Notes: generated from the sequence alone by a model not told the origin. Numbered from the stretch's first letter, positions 41,947 through 51,334 are shown. The stretch is 64,000 nt of DNA from Chromohalobacter beijerinckii (GCF_023061185.1 NZ_JAKGAK010000013.1:33765-97764); one strand, 5' to 3'. A program made the numbers and translations.

Positions 41947-41976
41947 ACGGGCAGTCCTACGGGGCTGCCCGTTTTT
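41947..41976 (+). terminator. Terminator between rpsO and pnp
   Basis: ACGGGCAGTCC / GGGCTGCCCGT-type stem (11 bp with one G-T pair) followed by TTTTTTG. pnp must therefore be partly driven by read-through or its own promoter in 41977-42088. Confidence 0.85.
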
Positions 41977-42088
41977 TGTTTCGTCGGCTCCGCGTGTCGT
42001 AATGAGTGGCCCCGTGGCGCGTGAGCTCCTAAAATGGTCGCCGAGTCGAGACGACCCATACATGAGATGAAAAGTTAAGGACATTGCC

Positions 42089-44212
42089 GTGAACCCGGTC
42101 AAGAAAACGTTTCAATACGGTCGCAGTACCGTCACCCTGGAAACGGGCCGCATTGCCCGCCAGGCCACCGGTGCCGTGATGGTGACCATGGACGACACTG
42201 TGGTGCTGTGCACCGTGGTGGCCAAGAAAGACGCCAACCCCGCGCAACCTTTCTTCCCGCTTTCCGTCCATTATCAGGAAAAAACCTACGCCGTGGGCAA
42301 GATCCCCGGTGGCTTCTTCAAGCGTGAAGGCCGTCCTACCGAGAAGGAAACCCTTACCTCGCGTTTGATCGATCGTCCGATCCGCCCGCTGTTCCCCAAC
42401 GGGTTCATGAACGAGGTGCAGGTCGTGTGCACGGTGCTCTCCACCGATCGCAATCATGATCCGGACATTGCGGCGATGCTCGGCACGTCTGCGGCGTTGG
42501 CCATCTCCGGGGTTCCCTTCAATGGTCCGATTGCTGCCGCGCGCGTTGGTTTCACCGAAGACAATGGCTATTTCCTCAACCCGACGGTGGAGGAGCTTGG
42601 CAACTCCGAGTTGAACATGGTCGTGGCCGGTACCGGGAAGGCCGTGCTGATGGTCGAGTCCGAGGCCAAGGAACTGCTCGAAGATGAAATGCTCGGCGCG
42701 GTGCTTTTTGGCCATCAGGAAATGCAGACTGCGATCGCCGCTATTGACGAATTGACAGCCGAAGCCGGCAAGCCGCGTTGGGAATGGCAACCCGCCACCG
42801 AGAACGCAGCTCTCAAGGAGGCCCTGGCAGCAGGTTTCGAGGCCAAGATCGGTGAGGCCTATCGCATTACCGACAAGATGGCGCGCCAGGATGCCTTGTC
42901 CGCCCTGAAAGATGAGGCGATCGCGCAACTGGCCGATGAAGAGCAGGGCCAGTTCGATGCGGGCGAGGTTAAGGGTGGCTTTGCCGGCCTGGAGAAACGG
43001 GTGGTGCGTTCACGGGTGATCAAGGGCGAGCCGCGTATCGATGGCCGCGATCACAAGACCGTCCGTCCGTTGGCGATCGAGGTCGGTAACCTGCCCAAGA
43101 CACATGGCTCGGCGGTATTTACGCGAGGCGAGACGCAGGCGGTAGTGGTCGCGACCCTGGGCACGTTGCGGGACGCTCAGTTGATCGAGTCGCTGGAAGG
43201 CGAGCGCAAGGACCGCTTCCTGCTGCACTACAACTTCCCCCCTTATAGCGTGGGTGAAGCCGGATTCATGGGCGGGCCGAAGCGCCGCGAGATCGGCCAC
43301 GGGCGACTGGCGCGTCGCGGCGTTCAGGCCATGCTGCCCAGCGAGGAAGACTTCCCTTACACCATCCGCGTGGTGTCGGAAATCACCGAGTCCAATGGCT
43401 CTAGCTCCATGGCGTCGGTATGCGGCTCCTCGCTGGCGTTAATGGATGCCGGTGTCCCGCTCAAGGCCCCGGTGGCGGGCATCGCCATGGGCTTGGTCAA
43501 GGACGAGGACGGCTTCGCGGTGCTGACCGATATCCTCGGTGACGAGGATCATCTCGGGGACATGGACTTCAAGGTCGCTGGTTCCACTGCCGGCGTGACG
43601 GCCCTGCAGATGGACATCAAGATCGAGGGCATCAACGAGGAGATCATGGAAACTGCGTTGCAGCAGGCGCACGAGGCGCGGCTGCACATTCTCGAGCAGA
43701 TGAACACGGTGATCGCTCAGAGCCGCAGCGAAGTTTCCGACAACGCGCCCTCGATGGCGACCATCAAGATCGATCCCGACAAGATCCGTGACGTCATCGG
43801 CAAGGGCGGCGCCACAATCCGCAAGATCTGCGACGACACCGGCGCGTCGATCGATCTCGACGACGACGGTACCGTGCGCATTTACGCTGAGGACAAGACG
43901 GCCGCCAAGGCGGCGATCGATACCGTGCTGGCGATTACCGCCGAACCGGAAATCGGCAAGCTCTACCGGGGCACCGTCGCGCGTATCACTGATTTCGGCG
44001 CTTTCGTCACCTTCATGCCGGGTACCGATGGTCTGGTGCACATCTCGCAGATCGTCCCCGAACGGGTCAACGACGTACGCGACTACCTGAGCGAAGGTCA
44101 GGAAGTCATCGTCAAGGTGCTCGATATCGACAACCGCAACCGCGTGAAGCTTTCCATCAAGGAAATCACCGCAGAAGAAAAAACGGCATTCGAGGCAACT
44201 CCGGCTGAATAA
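42089..44212 (+). CDS. pnp: Polyribonucleotide nucleotidyltransferase (PNPase)
   Basis: 3'-5' phosphorolytic exoribonuclease and degradosome component. The 707-residue protein starts at GTG 42089 ([20 protein letters not shown]). Two RNase PH-like domains, the first with [11 protein letters not shown] and the second with [19 protein letters not shown], are followed by a KH domain ([15 protein letters not shown], about 568) and an S1 domain ([26 protein letters not shown]). Confidence 0.98.
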   Translation: MNPVKKTFQYGRSTVTLETGRIARQATGAVMVTMDDTVVLCTVVAKKDANPAQPFFPLSVHYQEKTYAVGKIPGGFFKREGRPTEKETLTSRLIDRPIRPLFPNGFMNEVQVVCTVLSTDRNHDPDIAAMLGTSAALAISGVPFNGPIAAARVGFTEDNGYFLNPTVEELGNSELNMVVAGTGKAVLMVESEAKELLEDEMLGAVLFGHQEMQTAIAAIDELTAEAGKPRWEWQPATENAALKEALAAGFEAKIGEAYRITDKMARQDALSALKDEAIAQLADEEQGQFDAGEVKGGFAGLEKRVVRSRVIKGEPRIDGRDHKTVRPLAIEVGNLPKTHGSAVFTRGETQAVVVATLGTLRDAQLIESLEGERKDRFLLHYNFPPYSVGEAGFMGGPKRREIGHGRLARRGVQAMLPSEEDFPYTIRVVSEITESNGSSSMASVCGSSLALMDAGVPLKAPVAGIAMGLVKDEDGFAVLTDILGDEDHLGDMDFKVAGSTAGVTALQMDIKIEGINEEIMETALQQAHEARLHILEQMNTVIAQSRSEVSDNAPSMATIKIDPDKIRDVIGKGGATIRKICDDTGASIDLDDDGTVRIYAEDKTAAKAAIDTVLAITAEPEIGKLYRGTVARITDFGAFVTFMPGTDGLVHISQIVPERVNDVRDYLSEGQEVIVKVLDIDNRNRVKLSIKEITAEEKTAFEATPAE

Positions 44213-44238
44213 ATGACCTGCGTCAAGCGGTTAATGAA

Positions 44239-44269
44239 GCCCCGTACACCAAGGTGTACGGGGCTTTTT
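44239..44269 (+). terminator. Terminator after pnp
   Basis: GCCCCGTACACC / GGTGTACGGGGC perfect 12-bp stem, loop AA, then TTTTT. It lies at the convergent end with the acyltransferase gene. Confidence 0.92.
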
Positions 44270-44283
44270 ACGTTAGCGACACG

Positions 44284-45321
44284 TCAAACTGAGTAGACGC
44301 TTGTGGCGGGAGACGAACGGCGCTTGGGCATCCACTGGCGCAAGCGGCGTGAAAGTCGCTTTTCGATGAATTCGAAACTGGCCCACGACAACACGGCGAT
44401 GAGCGGTAAGCAGATGGCCAGGGTCGCGTAGGGTGGGAGGCCGACGTGTTCGCGTAAGGTGTATTGCGCCGTCCACAGCACGATCACATGAAGCAGGTAG
44501 GTCGAATAGGACCAATCCCCCAAGGCCTTGATCACTCGGTTTCCGGCGAATAGTGGCTCCATGGAGATGAATGCACATAGTAGCACTGTACTCGGTAAGC
44601 CCCAGGCGAGGAAGCGCGTCATGCCCTGTGGGTCGTCGAACTGCATGAGCAGTGCGAATGCCCCAACGGCGATACCGGCCGGGAGCCAGCGCCCCTGGGG
44701 TAGCCAGCCGCGTCGATAGATGATGCCGACCCCCAGCCCGAGCAAGAAGTTGTAGATGATGGGGTCATGGTAGAAGTCGCTCAATAGTGGGCGCTCCGCG
44801 AGCCAAGCGCTGATCGCAATCAGCACCAAGGCAAGTAGCCACAGGCGTAAATGCCGGTTGACCAGCAAGGAGCCTGCAAACACCAGATAGAACAGCATTT
44901 CGAAGTTAAGCGTCCATCCCACGGGCAATGTTGGATAGTATCCATAGCCAGCGGGGTTCTCGGTGGGTAGAAAGAAAAGCGACATCACCAGGCTTTTGAG
45001 GTCCAGCTCGTAGTCTGGCATGACGTCCTGCGAGAGGTAGATGATGCCTGCGGTGATGGCAGTATACAGCCAGTAGGCGGGCACGATGCGTGCTGCCCGC
45101 TGTAGGAGAAACTCCCCACTGGAAGGTGCGCGGCGAGCGGTGGCGGCATAGATGACGAAGCCACTGATGATGAAAAAGATATCCACACCCATTTGGCCTC
45201 GGGTGGCGAGAAGGTGTTCGAAGGCATTGTTGGCATCGAAATCGAAAAAGACCTGCACGAAGTGGTGGAAGACGACCACCCATGCCGCAAACGCACGTAA
45301 TGCCTGCACCGAAATCAACAT
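44284..45321 (-). CDS. Acyltransferase-3 family membrane protein
   Basis: A 345-residue, about 10-helix inner-membrane O-acyltransferase of the OafA/YrhL type, which modifies surface polysaccharides or lipids with acetyl or succinyl groups. Seen: the N-terminal MLISVQALRAFAAWVVVFHHF with the conserved Arg and His, GVDIFFIISGFVIY near 45, and PVGWTLNFEMLFYL. The target cannot be predicted. ATG 45321 is preferred; the frame extends to a TTG at 45348. No neighbouring glycan genes are present, and the gene looks like an accessory insertion in an otherwise conserved order. Confidence 0.82.
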   Translation of the reverse strand: MLISVQALRAFAAWVVVFHHFVQVFFDFDANNAFEHLLATRGQMGVDIFFIISGFVIYAATARRAPSSGEFLLQRAARIVPAYWLYTAITAGIIYLSQDVMPDYELDLKSLVMSLFFLPTENPAGYGYYPTLPVGWTLNFEMLFYLVFAGSLLVNRHLRLWLLALVLIAISAWLAERPLLSDFYHDPIIYNFLLGLGVGIIYRRGWLPQGRWLPAGIAVGAFALLMQFDDPQGMTRFLAWGLPSTVLLCAFISMEPLFAGNRVIKALGDWSYSTYLLHVIVLWTAQYTLREHVGLPPYATLAICLPLIAVLSWASFEFIEKRLSRRLRQWMPKRRSSPATSVYSV

Positions 45322-45454
45322 ACCGATGATATTTCCTGTTGAAGCCAAGACGGATACGACGCCGCTTGGGCGTCGTAAACGGTTGGGCAGGCAGGATAAT
45401 CGAAAAGTTCACCGGTTTGACGTGGAGTTACAAAACAGTGTTTTAGTTAGCATC

Positions 45455-46636
45455 TCACGGGCGTTCGATGGCCAGCGCCACGCCTTGTCCTCCGCCGATG
45501 CACAGCGTCGCCAGCCCTTTCTTGGCGTCGCGTGCGATCATCTCATGCAACAGCGTCACCAGGATGCGGCAGCCGGAGGCGCCGATAGGGTGCCCCAGTG
45601 CGATGGCGCCGCCATTGACATTGATCTTGGCTGGATCCCATCCAAGTTCCTTATTGACGGCGAGTGCCTGGGCGGCGAAAGCCTCGTTGGCTTCGATCAA
45701 GTCCAGTTCATCGAGTGACCAGCCTGCGCGCTCCAGGCAGCGTCGCGTGGCGGGGGCAGGGCCGATGCCCATGATCGCGGGGTCGACCCCGGCGTTGGCG
45801 TAGGCCTTGATCACTGCGAGGGGCTCCAGTCCCAGTGCCTTGGCCTTGTCCGCCGAACAGAGCATGGCCACGGCAGCGCCGTCGTTGAGCGACGAGGCAT
45901 TGCCGGCGGTGACGCTACCATCGCGCTTGAAGGCTGGACGCATGCCGGCGAGCTGTTCGGCGGTCACACCTGCGCGAGGTCCTTCGTCGGTAGTGACTTG
46001 GAGTGGATCGCCTTTGCGCTGGGGGACCTCGACCGGCACGATCTGTCCGGCGAAACGGCCTTCTTCGATGGCTGCGGCCGCCTTTTGTTGGGATGCGGCG
46101 GCAAAGGCGTCCATGTCCTCGCGGGTAATGGCGTATTTGGCGGCAAGGTTCTCGGCAGTAATCCCCATGTGGATATCGTTGAAGGCGTCCCATAGGCCGT
46201 CGCGGATCATCGTGTCCACCGCCGTCCAGTCGCCCATGCGTTGACCGGTACGCGAATTCGGCAGCACGTGCGGGGACAGCGACATGTTCTCCTGGCCACC
46301 GGCAATGATTAGCTCGGCGTCGCCACAGCGGATGGCCTGGGTGGCCAGATGCAGTGCCTTGAGGCCTGAGCCGCAGACCTTGTTGATGGTCATCGCCGGT
46401 ACGGCGGAAGGTAGCCCCGCGTTTATTGCCGCCTGGCGAGCGGGGTTCTGGCCGCATCCGGCGGCCAGAACCTGGCCTAGAAGGACCTCGTCGACCTGTT
46501 CGGGCGCCACGCCGGTATGCGCGAGCAAGTCCGCGATGACCGTGGCACCGAGCTGGGTTGCGGGGAGGCTGGCGAGGGCGCCGCCGAAGCTGCCGATGGC
46601 GGTGCGCCTTGCCGCTACGATCACCACGTCTTCCAT
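45455..46636 (-). CDS. Acetyl-CoA acetyltransferase (thiolase)
   Basis: Condenses two acetyl-CoA to acetoacetyl-CoA (or the reverse). The 393-residue thiolase has catalytic Cys88 in [11 protein letters not shown], the GHPIGASG histidine near 349 and the second Cys in LCIGGGQG near 379. Closest in type to AtoB/PhaA biosynthetic thiolases; whether it feeds polyhydroxybutyrate synthesis or acetoacetate use cannot be told, as no partner genes are adjacent. The start follows AGGAGAC. Confidence 0.93.
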   Translation of the reverse strand: MEDVVIVAARRTAIGSFGGALASLPATQLGATVIADLLAHTGVAPEQVDEVLLGQVLAAGCGQNPARQAAINAGLPSAVPAMTINKVCGSGLKALHLATQAIRCGDAELIIAGGQENMSLSPHVLPNSRTGQRMGDWTAVDTMIRDGLWDAFNDIHMGITAENLAAKYAITREDMDAFAAASQQKAAAAIEEGRFAGQIVPVEVPQRKGDPLQVTTDEGPRAGVTAEQLAGMRPAFKRDGSVTAGNASSLNDGAAVAMLCSADKAKALGLEPLAVIKAYANAGVDPAIMGIGPAPATRRCLERAGWSLDELDLIEANEAFAAQALAVNKELGWDPAKINVNGGAIALGHPIGASGCRILVTLLHEMIARDAKKGLATLCIGGGQGVALAIERP

Positions 46637-46793
46637 GAGAGTCTCCTGTCAGCCTAGAGGGGCGGTATATTCAGGATAGGCGAGTCCCGTGTAGGACGAC
46701 AATCGGGTAATGGGTGTAGACCGTCGGTATTAGAGGATTACCGGCCCGAGGTGGTGTACATGGAAAAACCTCGTCGTGATGCCGCGTCGACGC

Positions 46794-47645
46794 TCAGCGC
46801 GGCAAGCTGACCGGGAGGTTATCGATCAAGCGGGTCGTGCCGAGATGCGCGGCGACCAGCAGAATCGCCTCCTGGGTATCGGGCGCGATGGGACCGAGAT
46901 CCTGGGCGCGGCGCAGCTCCAGGTAGTCGGGTTTGAAGCCCTGTTCGGTGAGGGCCGCGAGACCGTCACGCAGGGTCGTCGGCGGCGACTCGCTTGCGCG
47001 CAGTGCATCATGCATGTGGCATAGCGTGCGATAAAGTGCCGGGGCACGCTGTCGTTGTGCGGCACTCAGATAGCCGTTGCGTGATGATAGCGCCAGGCCG
47101 TCCTCAGCGCGTTGCGTGGGAACGCCGACGACCTCGATCGGGAAATGCAGGTCCGCCACCAGTTTACGGATGACCATTAATTGTTGGTAATCCTTGCGGC
47201 CAAAGTAGGCCACGTCCGGCTGTACCAGGTTGAAGAGCAAGCTGACGACCGTGGCCACGCCGTTGAAGTGACCCGGGCGATTGGCGCCGCACAGCCCTTC
47301 CGAGACGTCGGGCACGCTGACGTGCGTGTGCGCCTCGAGACCGTGCGGGTAGAGCGCATCGGCACTGGGGGCGAAGACGATATCGCAGCCATGGCTCGCC
47401 AGCGCCTGTGTATCGGCCTCGAGCGTGCGCGGGTAGCTCGAGAAGTCTTCATTGGCCCCGAACTGGAGCGGGTTGACGAAGATGGTGGCGACCACCACGT
47501 CCGCATCACGGCGCGCGGCATCGACCAGGGCTAAATGCCCGGCGTGCAGATTGCCCATGGTCGGTACCAAGGCAATGCGCTGGCCGTTGCGGCGTGGGAG
47601 ATTCAAATGGGCACGCAATTCGGCGATGTCGTGCAGCGTCAACAT
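46794..47645 (-). CDS. panC: Pantothenate synthetase
   Basis: Ligates pantoate and beta-alanine with ATP. The 283-residue protein starts MLTLHDIAELRAHL at 47645, its ATG overlapping the panB TGA by one base. PTMGNLHAGHLALV (HIGH-type), FVNPLQFGANEDFSSYPRT, FGRKDYQQLMVI and SSRNGYL are intact. Last gene of folK-panB-panC. Confidence 0.97.
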   Translation of the reverse strand: MLTLHDIAELRAHLNLPRRNGQRIALVPTMGNLHAGHLALVDAARRDADVVVATIFVNPLQFGANEDFSSYPRTLEADTQALASHGCDIVFAPSADALYPHGLEAHTHVSVPDVSEGLCGANRPGHFNGVATVVSLLFNLVQPDVAYFGRKDYQQLMVIRKLVADLHFPIEVVGVPTQRAEDGLALSSRNGYLSAAQRQRAPALYRTLCHMHDALRASESPPTTLRDGLAALTEQGFKPDYLELRRAQDLGPIAPDTQEAILLVAAHLGTTRLIDNLPVSLPR

Positions 47646-48436
47646 CAGAAACAATGCTCCTCGGCGGGGAACTGGCGTGTCTTGACGGCGTCGTGGTAGG
47701 CCGCGAACGCGGCCTGAATGCTGTCGCGGCCGGTCAGGAAATTCTTGGCGAAACGTGGCGGCCGCCCATGCGTCACGCCGAGGATGTCATGCATCACCAA
47801 TATTTGGCCATCCACATCGGGGCCTGCGCCAATCCCGATCACCGGGACTTCCACTGCATCGCGCACGGCGCGACCCAGCGCGGCGGGCACGCACTCGAGC
47901 AGGATCACCGAGGCACCGGCGTCGACCAGCAAGCGGGCATCGTCGACGATGCGCTGAGCATCGTCCTGTTCGCGGCCTTGCACCTTGTAACCGCCGAACT
48001 GATGTACGCTCTGGGGCGTCAAGCCCAGGTGCGCGCATACCGGAACCCCGCGCTGCGTGAGGGCGCGTACGTCGTCGCGCATCCAGCCCGCGCCTTCGAT
48101 CTTGACGAGCTCGGCGCCGGCGCGCATCAGGGCGCCGGCATCATGCAGCACCTGGCGCGTGTCGGCGTTGCTCATGAAGGGTAGGTCGACCATCAACAGG
48201 CTGCGCTGCTTGCCGCGCGCCACGCAACGCGTGTGATAAAGGATATCGTCGAGCGTCACGGGAATCGTGCTGGCATGACCTTGCAGCACCATGCCCAGCG
48301 AATCGCCCACCAGTAGTACATCGATACCGGCGGCGCCCGCATGCTGCGCGAACGAGGCATCGTAAGCCGTCAGGCAACTGAACGGTTCGCTGGCACGCTT
48401 GAAGGCATTGAGGTGGCTCAAGGTGACGGTTTTCAT
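47645..48436 (-). CDS. panB: 3-methyl-2-oxobutanoate hydroxymethyltransferase
   Basis: Makes ketopantoate from ketoisovalerate and methylene-THF, the first committed step to pantothenate and CoA. The 263-residue protein starts MKTVTLSHLNAFK at 48436 after GGA. ITVLLVGDSLGMVLQGH-like segment VLLVGDSLGMV, MVDLPFMSN and IGIGAGPDVDGQILVMHD are conserved. Upstream lies a TGTTACC...GGTAACA operator-like pair. Confidence 0.97.
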   Translation of the reverse strand: MKTVTLSHLNAFKRASEPFSCLTAYDASFAQHAGAAGIDVLLVGDSLGMVLQGHASTIPVTLDDILYHTRCVARGKQRSLLMVDLPFMSNADTRQVLHDAGALMRAGAELVKIEGAGWMRDDVRALTQRGVPVCAHLGLTPQSVHQFGGYKVQGREQDDAQRIVDDARLLVDAGASVILLECVPAALGRAVRDAVEVPVIGIGAGPDVDGQILVMHDILGVTHGRPPRFAKNFLTGRDSIQAAFAAYHDAVKTRQFPAEEHCF

Positions 48437-48478
48437 GAAACATTCCATGCTGTGGCGGCCCGCGCGGGCCTGGGGAAA

Positions 48479-48529
48479 GTGTTACCGCAAACGTTACCTC
48501 AGGGTGCCGAGAGTGTGGATCGGTAACAC
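48479..48529. promoter_or_regulatory. Inverted GTGTTACCG...CGGTAACAC pair upstream of panB
   Basis: Perfect 9-bp inverted repeat (48479-48487 and 48521-48529) with a third GTTACC at 48493-48498. It lies 43 bases upstream of panB in the 112-base folK-panB gap. The same TGTTACC/GGTAACA pair with almost the same spacing lies upstream of the crcZ-like RNA at 51167-51217. Candidate transcription-factor site, possibly for the CbrB-type regulator. Confidence 0.55.
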
Positions 48530-48548
48530 ATCGGCTGCAACTCGACTT

Positions 48549-49025
48549 TTAGGGAAGAAGGCGGTGCAACCCCGCCCCATCGTGGTGCTTCGCCAGGGTG
48601 GCGATGGTTTTATCTGCAAGCGCTACATCGGGGGCGAGCTCCGCCAGGGGAACGAGTACGAAGGCACGTTCGCGCATGGCCGGATGAGGGAGCGTCAGGC
48701 GTGGCGTTCGCCATTCGAGATGTGCATAGAGCAAGAGGTCTAGATCCAGCGTACGCGGCCCCCAATGGCGTTGGCGCACTCGACGATGGCGTTGCTCGAG
48801 TGCCTGCAATTGATCGAGCAAGGCTAGCGGCGAGAGTCGCGTGAATACGCGGGCAACGGCATTGATGAAATCGGGTTGATCCTGGGGGCCCACCGGCGCG
48901 GAGGCATACAGGGAGGAATGCCCCGCCAAGTGGGTTAGCGGCAGGGCATCAAGCTCATTCAGCGCGCGCGAGACATGCTCGCGCGGTTCGTCAAGATTGC
49001 TGCCCAGGCCGATATAGGCCGCCAC
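48549..49025 (-). CDS. folK: Hydroxymethyldihydropterin pyrophosphokinase
   Basis: Transfers pyrophosphate from ATP to hydroxymethyl-dihydropterin in folate synthesis. I place the start at GTG 49025: AGGAG lies 7 bases upstream (overlapping the pcnB stop), the product is then 158 residues (E. coli 159), and VAAYIGLGSNLDEP aligns with family N-termini. Upstream ATGs at 49049 or 49055 are alternatives. HWGPRTLDLDLLLY and LPHPAMRERAFVLVPLAEL are the signatures. Confidence 0.94.
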   Translation of the reverse strand: MAAYIGLGSNLDEPREHVSRALNELDALPLTHLAGHSSLYASAPVGPQDQPDFINAVARVFTRLSPLALLDQLQALEQRHRRVRQRHWGPRTLDLDLLLYAHLEWRTPRLTLPHPAMRERAFVLVPLAELAPDVALADKTIATLAKHHDGAGLHRLLP

Positions 49026-49029
49026 GTGG

Positions 49030-50445
49030 TCACTCCTGGCGTCCGTCATTGCCATGCTCGGAGGACGGGTTGCGCCGCCGACGGCGACGACGCTTGGGGC
49101 GGTCGGAAGTGCCAGCCGGGGAGCCACTGGTCTTGGCGATCAGGCGTGCCTGCTCGTGGTCATCGCCTTCTTGGAAGGCCGTCCACCAAGCACCGAGTCC
49201 CGGGTCGATCTCACCGGCGCTCTCCCGCAGCAGGAGGAAGTCATAAGCGGCGCGGAAACGAGTATGCTCCAGGGTCTGAAAGGCGCGCTTTCCGCGACGT
49301 TTGGGCAAGCGTTGCTGAAGATCCCAGATTTCCCGCATCGGCATGCTGAAGCGCTTGGGGATCGAGGTGTGCTGCAGTTGCCGCGAGATGCTTTGCTGCG
49401 AGGCGGTCTGCTGTGCGGGAATCGGTGGTATGCCTTCGCTCTCGAGGCGCTCGGCGCGTAGCCGCATGCCGGGCCATAGCATGGCACCGTACAGAAACGC
49501 CGGAGTGACGGGACGTTCTTCCCGGATGCGCCGGTCGGTATTGATCAAGGCCTGCTCGATCAGTGGCCTTGCCCACGTGCGTTCCGCGATGGCTTCTTCG
49601 ACCTCCGGGAACAGCATGGCGAAGAGGCCATACTCGCGAAGCAGTTCGAAGGTGCGCAGTGCTTGTCCGGAAAGGAAGAGCTTGAGGACTTCCTCGAACA
49701 AGCGTGCTGGAGGAATCTGCAGTAGCAAGGGCGCCAACTCAAGAATCGGGGTCTCGGTGCGCGGCTCGATATCGAAGTCCAGCTTGGCGGCGAAGCGCAC
49801 GGCACGAAGCATGCGCACTGGATCTTCGCGATAACGCACCTCGGGGTCGCCGATCAAGCGCAGGGTGCGGGCCTCGAGATCATTCACGCCGTCGGCCCAA
49901 TCGTGAATCGAGAAGTCGGCGATGTTGTAATAAAGCGCATTGACCGTGAAGTCGCGACGTAGCGCATCTTCCTCGATGGTGCCCCAGACGTTGTCACGCA
50001 GCAGCAAGCCGTCGTCGGATTGCTGGGAATGCGCGGTGTCTTGATCGTCGCCGGGCCGACCACGGAAGGTCGTGACTTCAATGACTTCGCGGCCGAAGCG
50101 CACATGGACGATGCGGAAGCGGCGCCCGATGATGCGTGAGTTGCGAAATAGCGTGCGTATTTCTTCCGGCGTGGCATCGGTGGCGATGTCGAAGTCTTTG
50201 GGGACTTTACCGAGCAGTGAGTCACGCACACAGCCACCTACCAGGTAGGCTTCATGGCCGGCATTATGCAGACGATACAGTACCTTGAGGGCATTCTCGC
50301 TGAACAGGCGCCGCGATACGTCGTGCTGATCACGCGGGATGACGCGCAATGTAGGTGTGGAATGGCCGGAAGGCTGTTGAGCGCCAAACAGGGTCTTCAA
50401 ACGTTCACCGGGGCGTTGGAGAAAGCGGGTAAATCCTTTGAACAT
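49030..50445 (-). CDS. pcnB: Poly(A) polymerase I
   Basis: Adds 3' poly(A) tails that target RNAs for decay. The 471-residue protein has the nucleotidyltransferase core AYLVGGCVRDSLLGKVPKDFDIATDATPEE (catalytic Asp pair near 85), RRFRIVHVRFGREVIEVTTFRG, RRDFTVNALYYN and EDPVRMLRAVRFAAKLDF, then a basic C-terminal tail ending RRRRRRNPSSEHG. Its stop codon sits inside the folK ribosome-binding region. Confidence 0.96.
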   Translation of the reverse strand: MFKGFTRFLQRPGERLKTLFGAQQPSGHSTPTLRVIPRDQHDVSRRLFSENALKVLYRLHNAGHEAYLVGGCVRDSLLGKVPKDFDIATDATPEEIRTLFRNSRIIGRRFRIVHVRFGREVIEVTTFRGRPGDDQDTAHSQQSDDGLLLRDNVWGTIEEDALRRDFTVNALYYNIADFSIHDWADGVNDLEARTLRLIGDPEVRYREDPVRMLRAVRFAAKLDFDIEPRTETPILELAPLLLQIPPARLFEEVLKLFLSGQALRTFELLREYGLFAMLFPEVEEAIAERTWARPLIEQALINTDRRIREERPVTPAFLYGAMLWPGMRLRAERLESEGIPPIPAQQTASQQSISRQLQHTSIPKRFSMPMREIWDLQQRLPKRRGKRAFQTLEHTRFRAAYDFLLLRESAGEIDPGLGAWWTAFQEGDDHEQARLIAKTSGSPAGTSDRPKRRRRRRRNPSSEHGNDGRQE

Positions 50446-50573
50446 GCGTCGTTAACGACTTGCGGAGAGCGAAGTTGCTAGTGTAAGCCGACACTCCTTG
50501 GCTTGCAAAGGATGTGGCGTGATGGGAAACGAGAACGGGCTGATCGCAAGAAATAGGTGGAATGCATGGCATT

Positions 50574-50601
50574 AGAAAGGGGAGACCCGATGGGCCTCCC
50601 C
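50574..50601 (-). terminator. Terminator of the crcZ-like RNA
   Basis: On the minus strand GGGGAGGCCC / GGGTCTCCCC (10 bp, one G-T pair) with a 3-base loop, followed by TTTCT. It lies 129 bases before pcnB. Confidence 0.75.
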
Positions 50602-51066
50602 TAAGTATGCTGTGCAACGTCCTTGCTGCTGTTTCTTCTTCGTGATGGCGCATCGCCTTGAATACGCACCACAGTCACCAATGAGATTCGGCGGGCAAGC
50701 AGTATTCTTGTTGTTGTGACTCTTCCCGCGTGGTGACCACCTCGTATTCAAAACAATAATCCAACCACGACGACATTGTTTCTCCCGACGTTTTGTTGTT
50801 GTTGTCGGGATGCTTCGGGCGAGGGCATTGTTCTTGTTGGGCCTCGCATGAAGCGTCGCGTCCTGGTTCGGTTCCGGATCTCGACCATCTTGTTGTTGTT
50901 GGCGGTCGACTCGCATTGCGTCTCGTTTGTTGTTGTTGGCGATTCGCTTGCGATGTTCCAGCTCGACGTTGTTGTGTTTGTTATTGCCGATGTCGGGCTG
51001 AGCACCTGGGGCGTACGTTATTGTCGTTGTTCGTGCGCCACGGGCGTCCGGCTGTTGTTTTTCTTG
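50574..51066 (-). ncRNA. crcZ: CrcZ-like Hfq/Crc-sequestering small RNA
   Basis: In pseudomonads CrcZ is a sigma-54/CbrB-driven RNA of about 400 nt that titrates Hfq (with Crc) through repeated A-rich AAnAAnAA motifs, relieving catabolite repression. Here, between a cbrB-type gene and pcnB as in Pseudomonas, the minus strand has a sigma-54 promoter (51077-51092), so the start is about 51066. The motif occurs in eight clusters: 51055-51065, 50978-50985, 50927-50937, 50890-50900, 50828-50838, 50793-50803, 50705-50715 and 50633-50640. Most are overlapping doublets of the AACAACAA type. A terminator follows at 50574-50601. Predicted length is about 490 nt. Identification is by architecture and synteny; primary sequence similarity was not tested. 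Confidence 0.82.
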
Positions 51067-51076
51067 ATCTATATAT

Positions 51077-51092
51077 TGCAGTGGCCGTGCCA
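51077..51092 (-). promoter_or_regulatory. Sigma-54 promoter of the crcZ-like RNA
   Basis: TGGCACGGCCACTGCA has the invariant GG-N10-GC (GG at 51091-51090, GC at 51079-51078) and matches TGGCACG-N4-TTGCW at all but one position. An A-rich stretch lies just upstream. Confidence 0.85.
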
Positions 51093-51166
51093 CCATTTGT
51101 TTTTTTCTTTTTAATCAATGTTTTATGGTTTTATGTGAAAGTTCCCTGCGTTCCGAAAGAGCTTGG

Positions 51167-51217
51167 TGTTACCGAAATTGCCGCATAACGGGGCATCTCT
51201 TGTGTGGGATGGTAACA
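51167..51217 (-). promoter_or_regulatory. Candidate activator sites upstream of the crcZ-like RNA
   Basis: TGTTACC at 51167-51173 and inverted GGTAACA at 51211-51217 lie about 75-125 bases upstream of the sigma-54 promoter, the right place for an enhancer-binding protein. They resemble half-sites that I recall being described for Pseudomonas CbrB. The rest of the 51093-51334 gap shows no gene. Confidence 0.6.
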
Positions 51218-51334
51218 ACTGGTGCATCGGCCTCGTCTCAATGGCGCATAGGGTCTCTAAAAAGGCCGAGAAATGCGCTTAGACCATAGTCGTGACAGGG
51301 GGCAAAAGGCGCTCGGCGTTGGCATTAAGCGCTC

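Noticed and set aside
48437..48478. Search for a sigma-54 promoter between the TGTTACC pair and panB
   Set aside because: The best candidate has GG-N9-GC rather than the required N10 spacing, so it is not reported as a promoter.
50572..51096. 174-codon open frame on the minus strand over the crcZ-like region, rich in Asn/Gln/Thr/Lys
   Set aside because: Its ATG lies inside or upstream of the sigma-54 promoter and before the predicted RNA start; its stop lies at or past the terminator; the composition simply reflects the AAC/ACA/CAA motif. No family resemblance.
50700..51110. Repeated GTTGTTGTT tracts considered as a CRISPR array or microsatellite
   Set aside because: Units are short and irregularly spaced with no constant repeat or equal spacers; they fit Hfq/Crc-binding motifs instead.
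50776..51114. 112-codon plus-strand frame rich in Leu/Val/Cys over the same region, resembling a membrane peptide
   Set aside because: It is the complement of the A-rich motif (TTG/GTT repeats) and has no ribosome-binding site or known relatives; a compositional shadow of the RNA.
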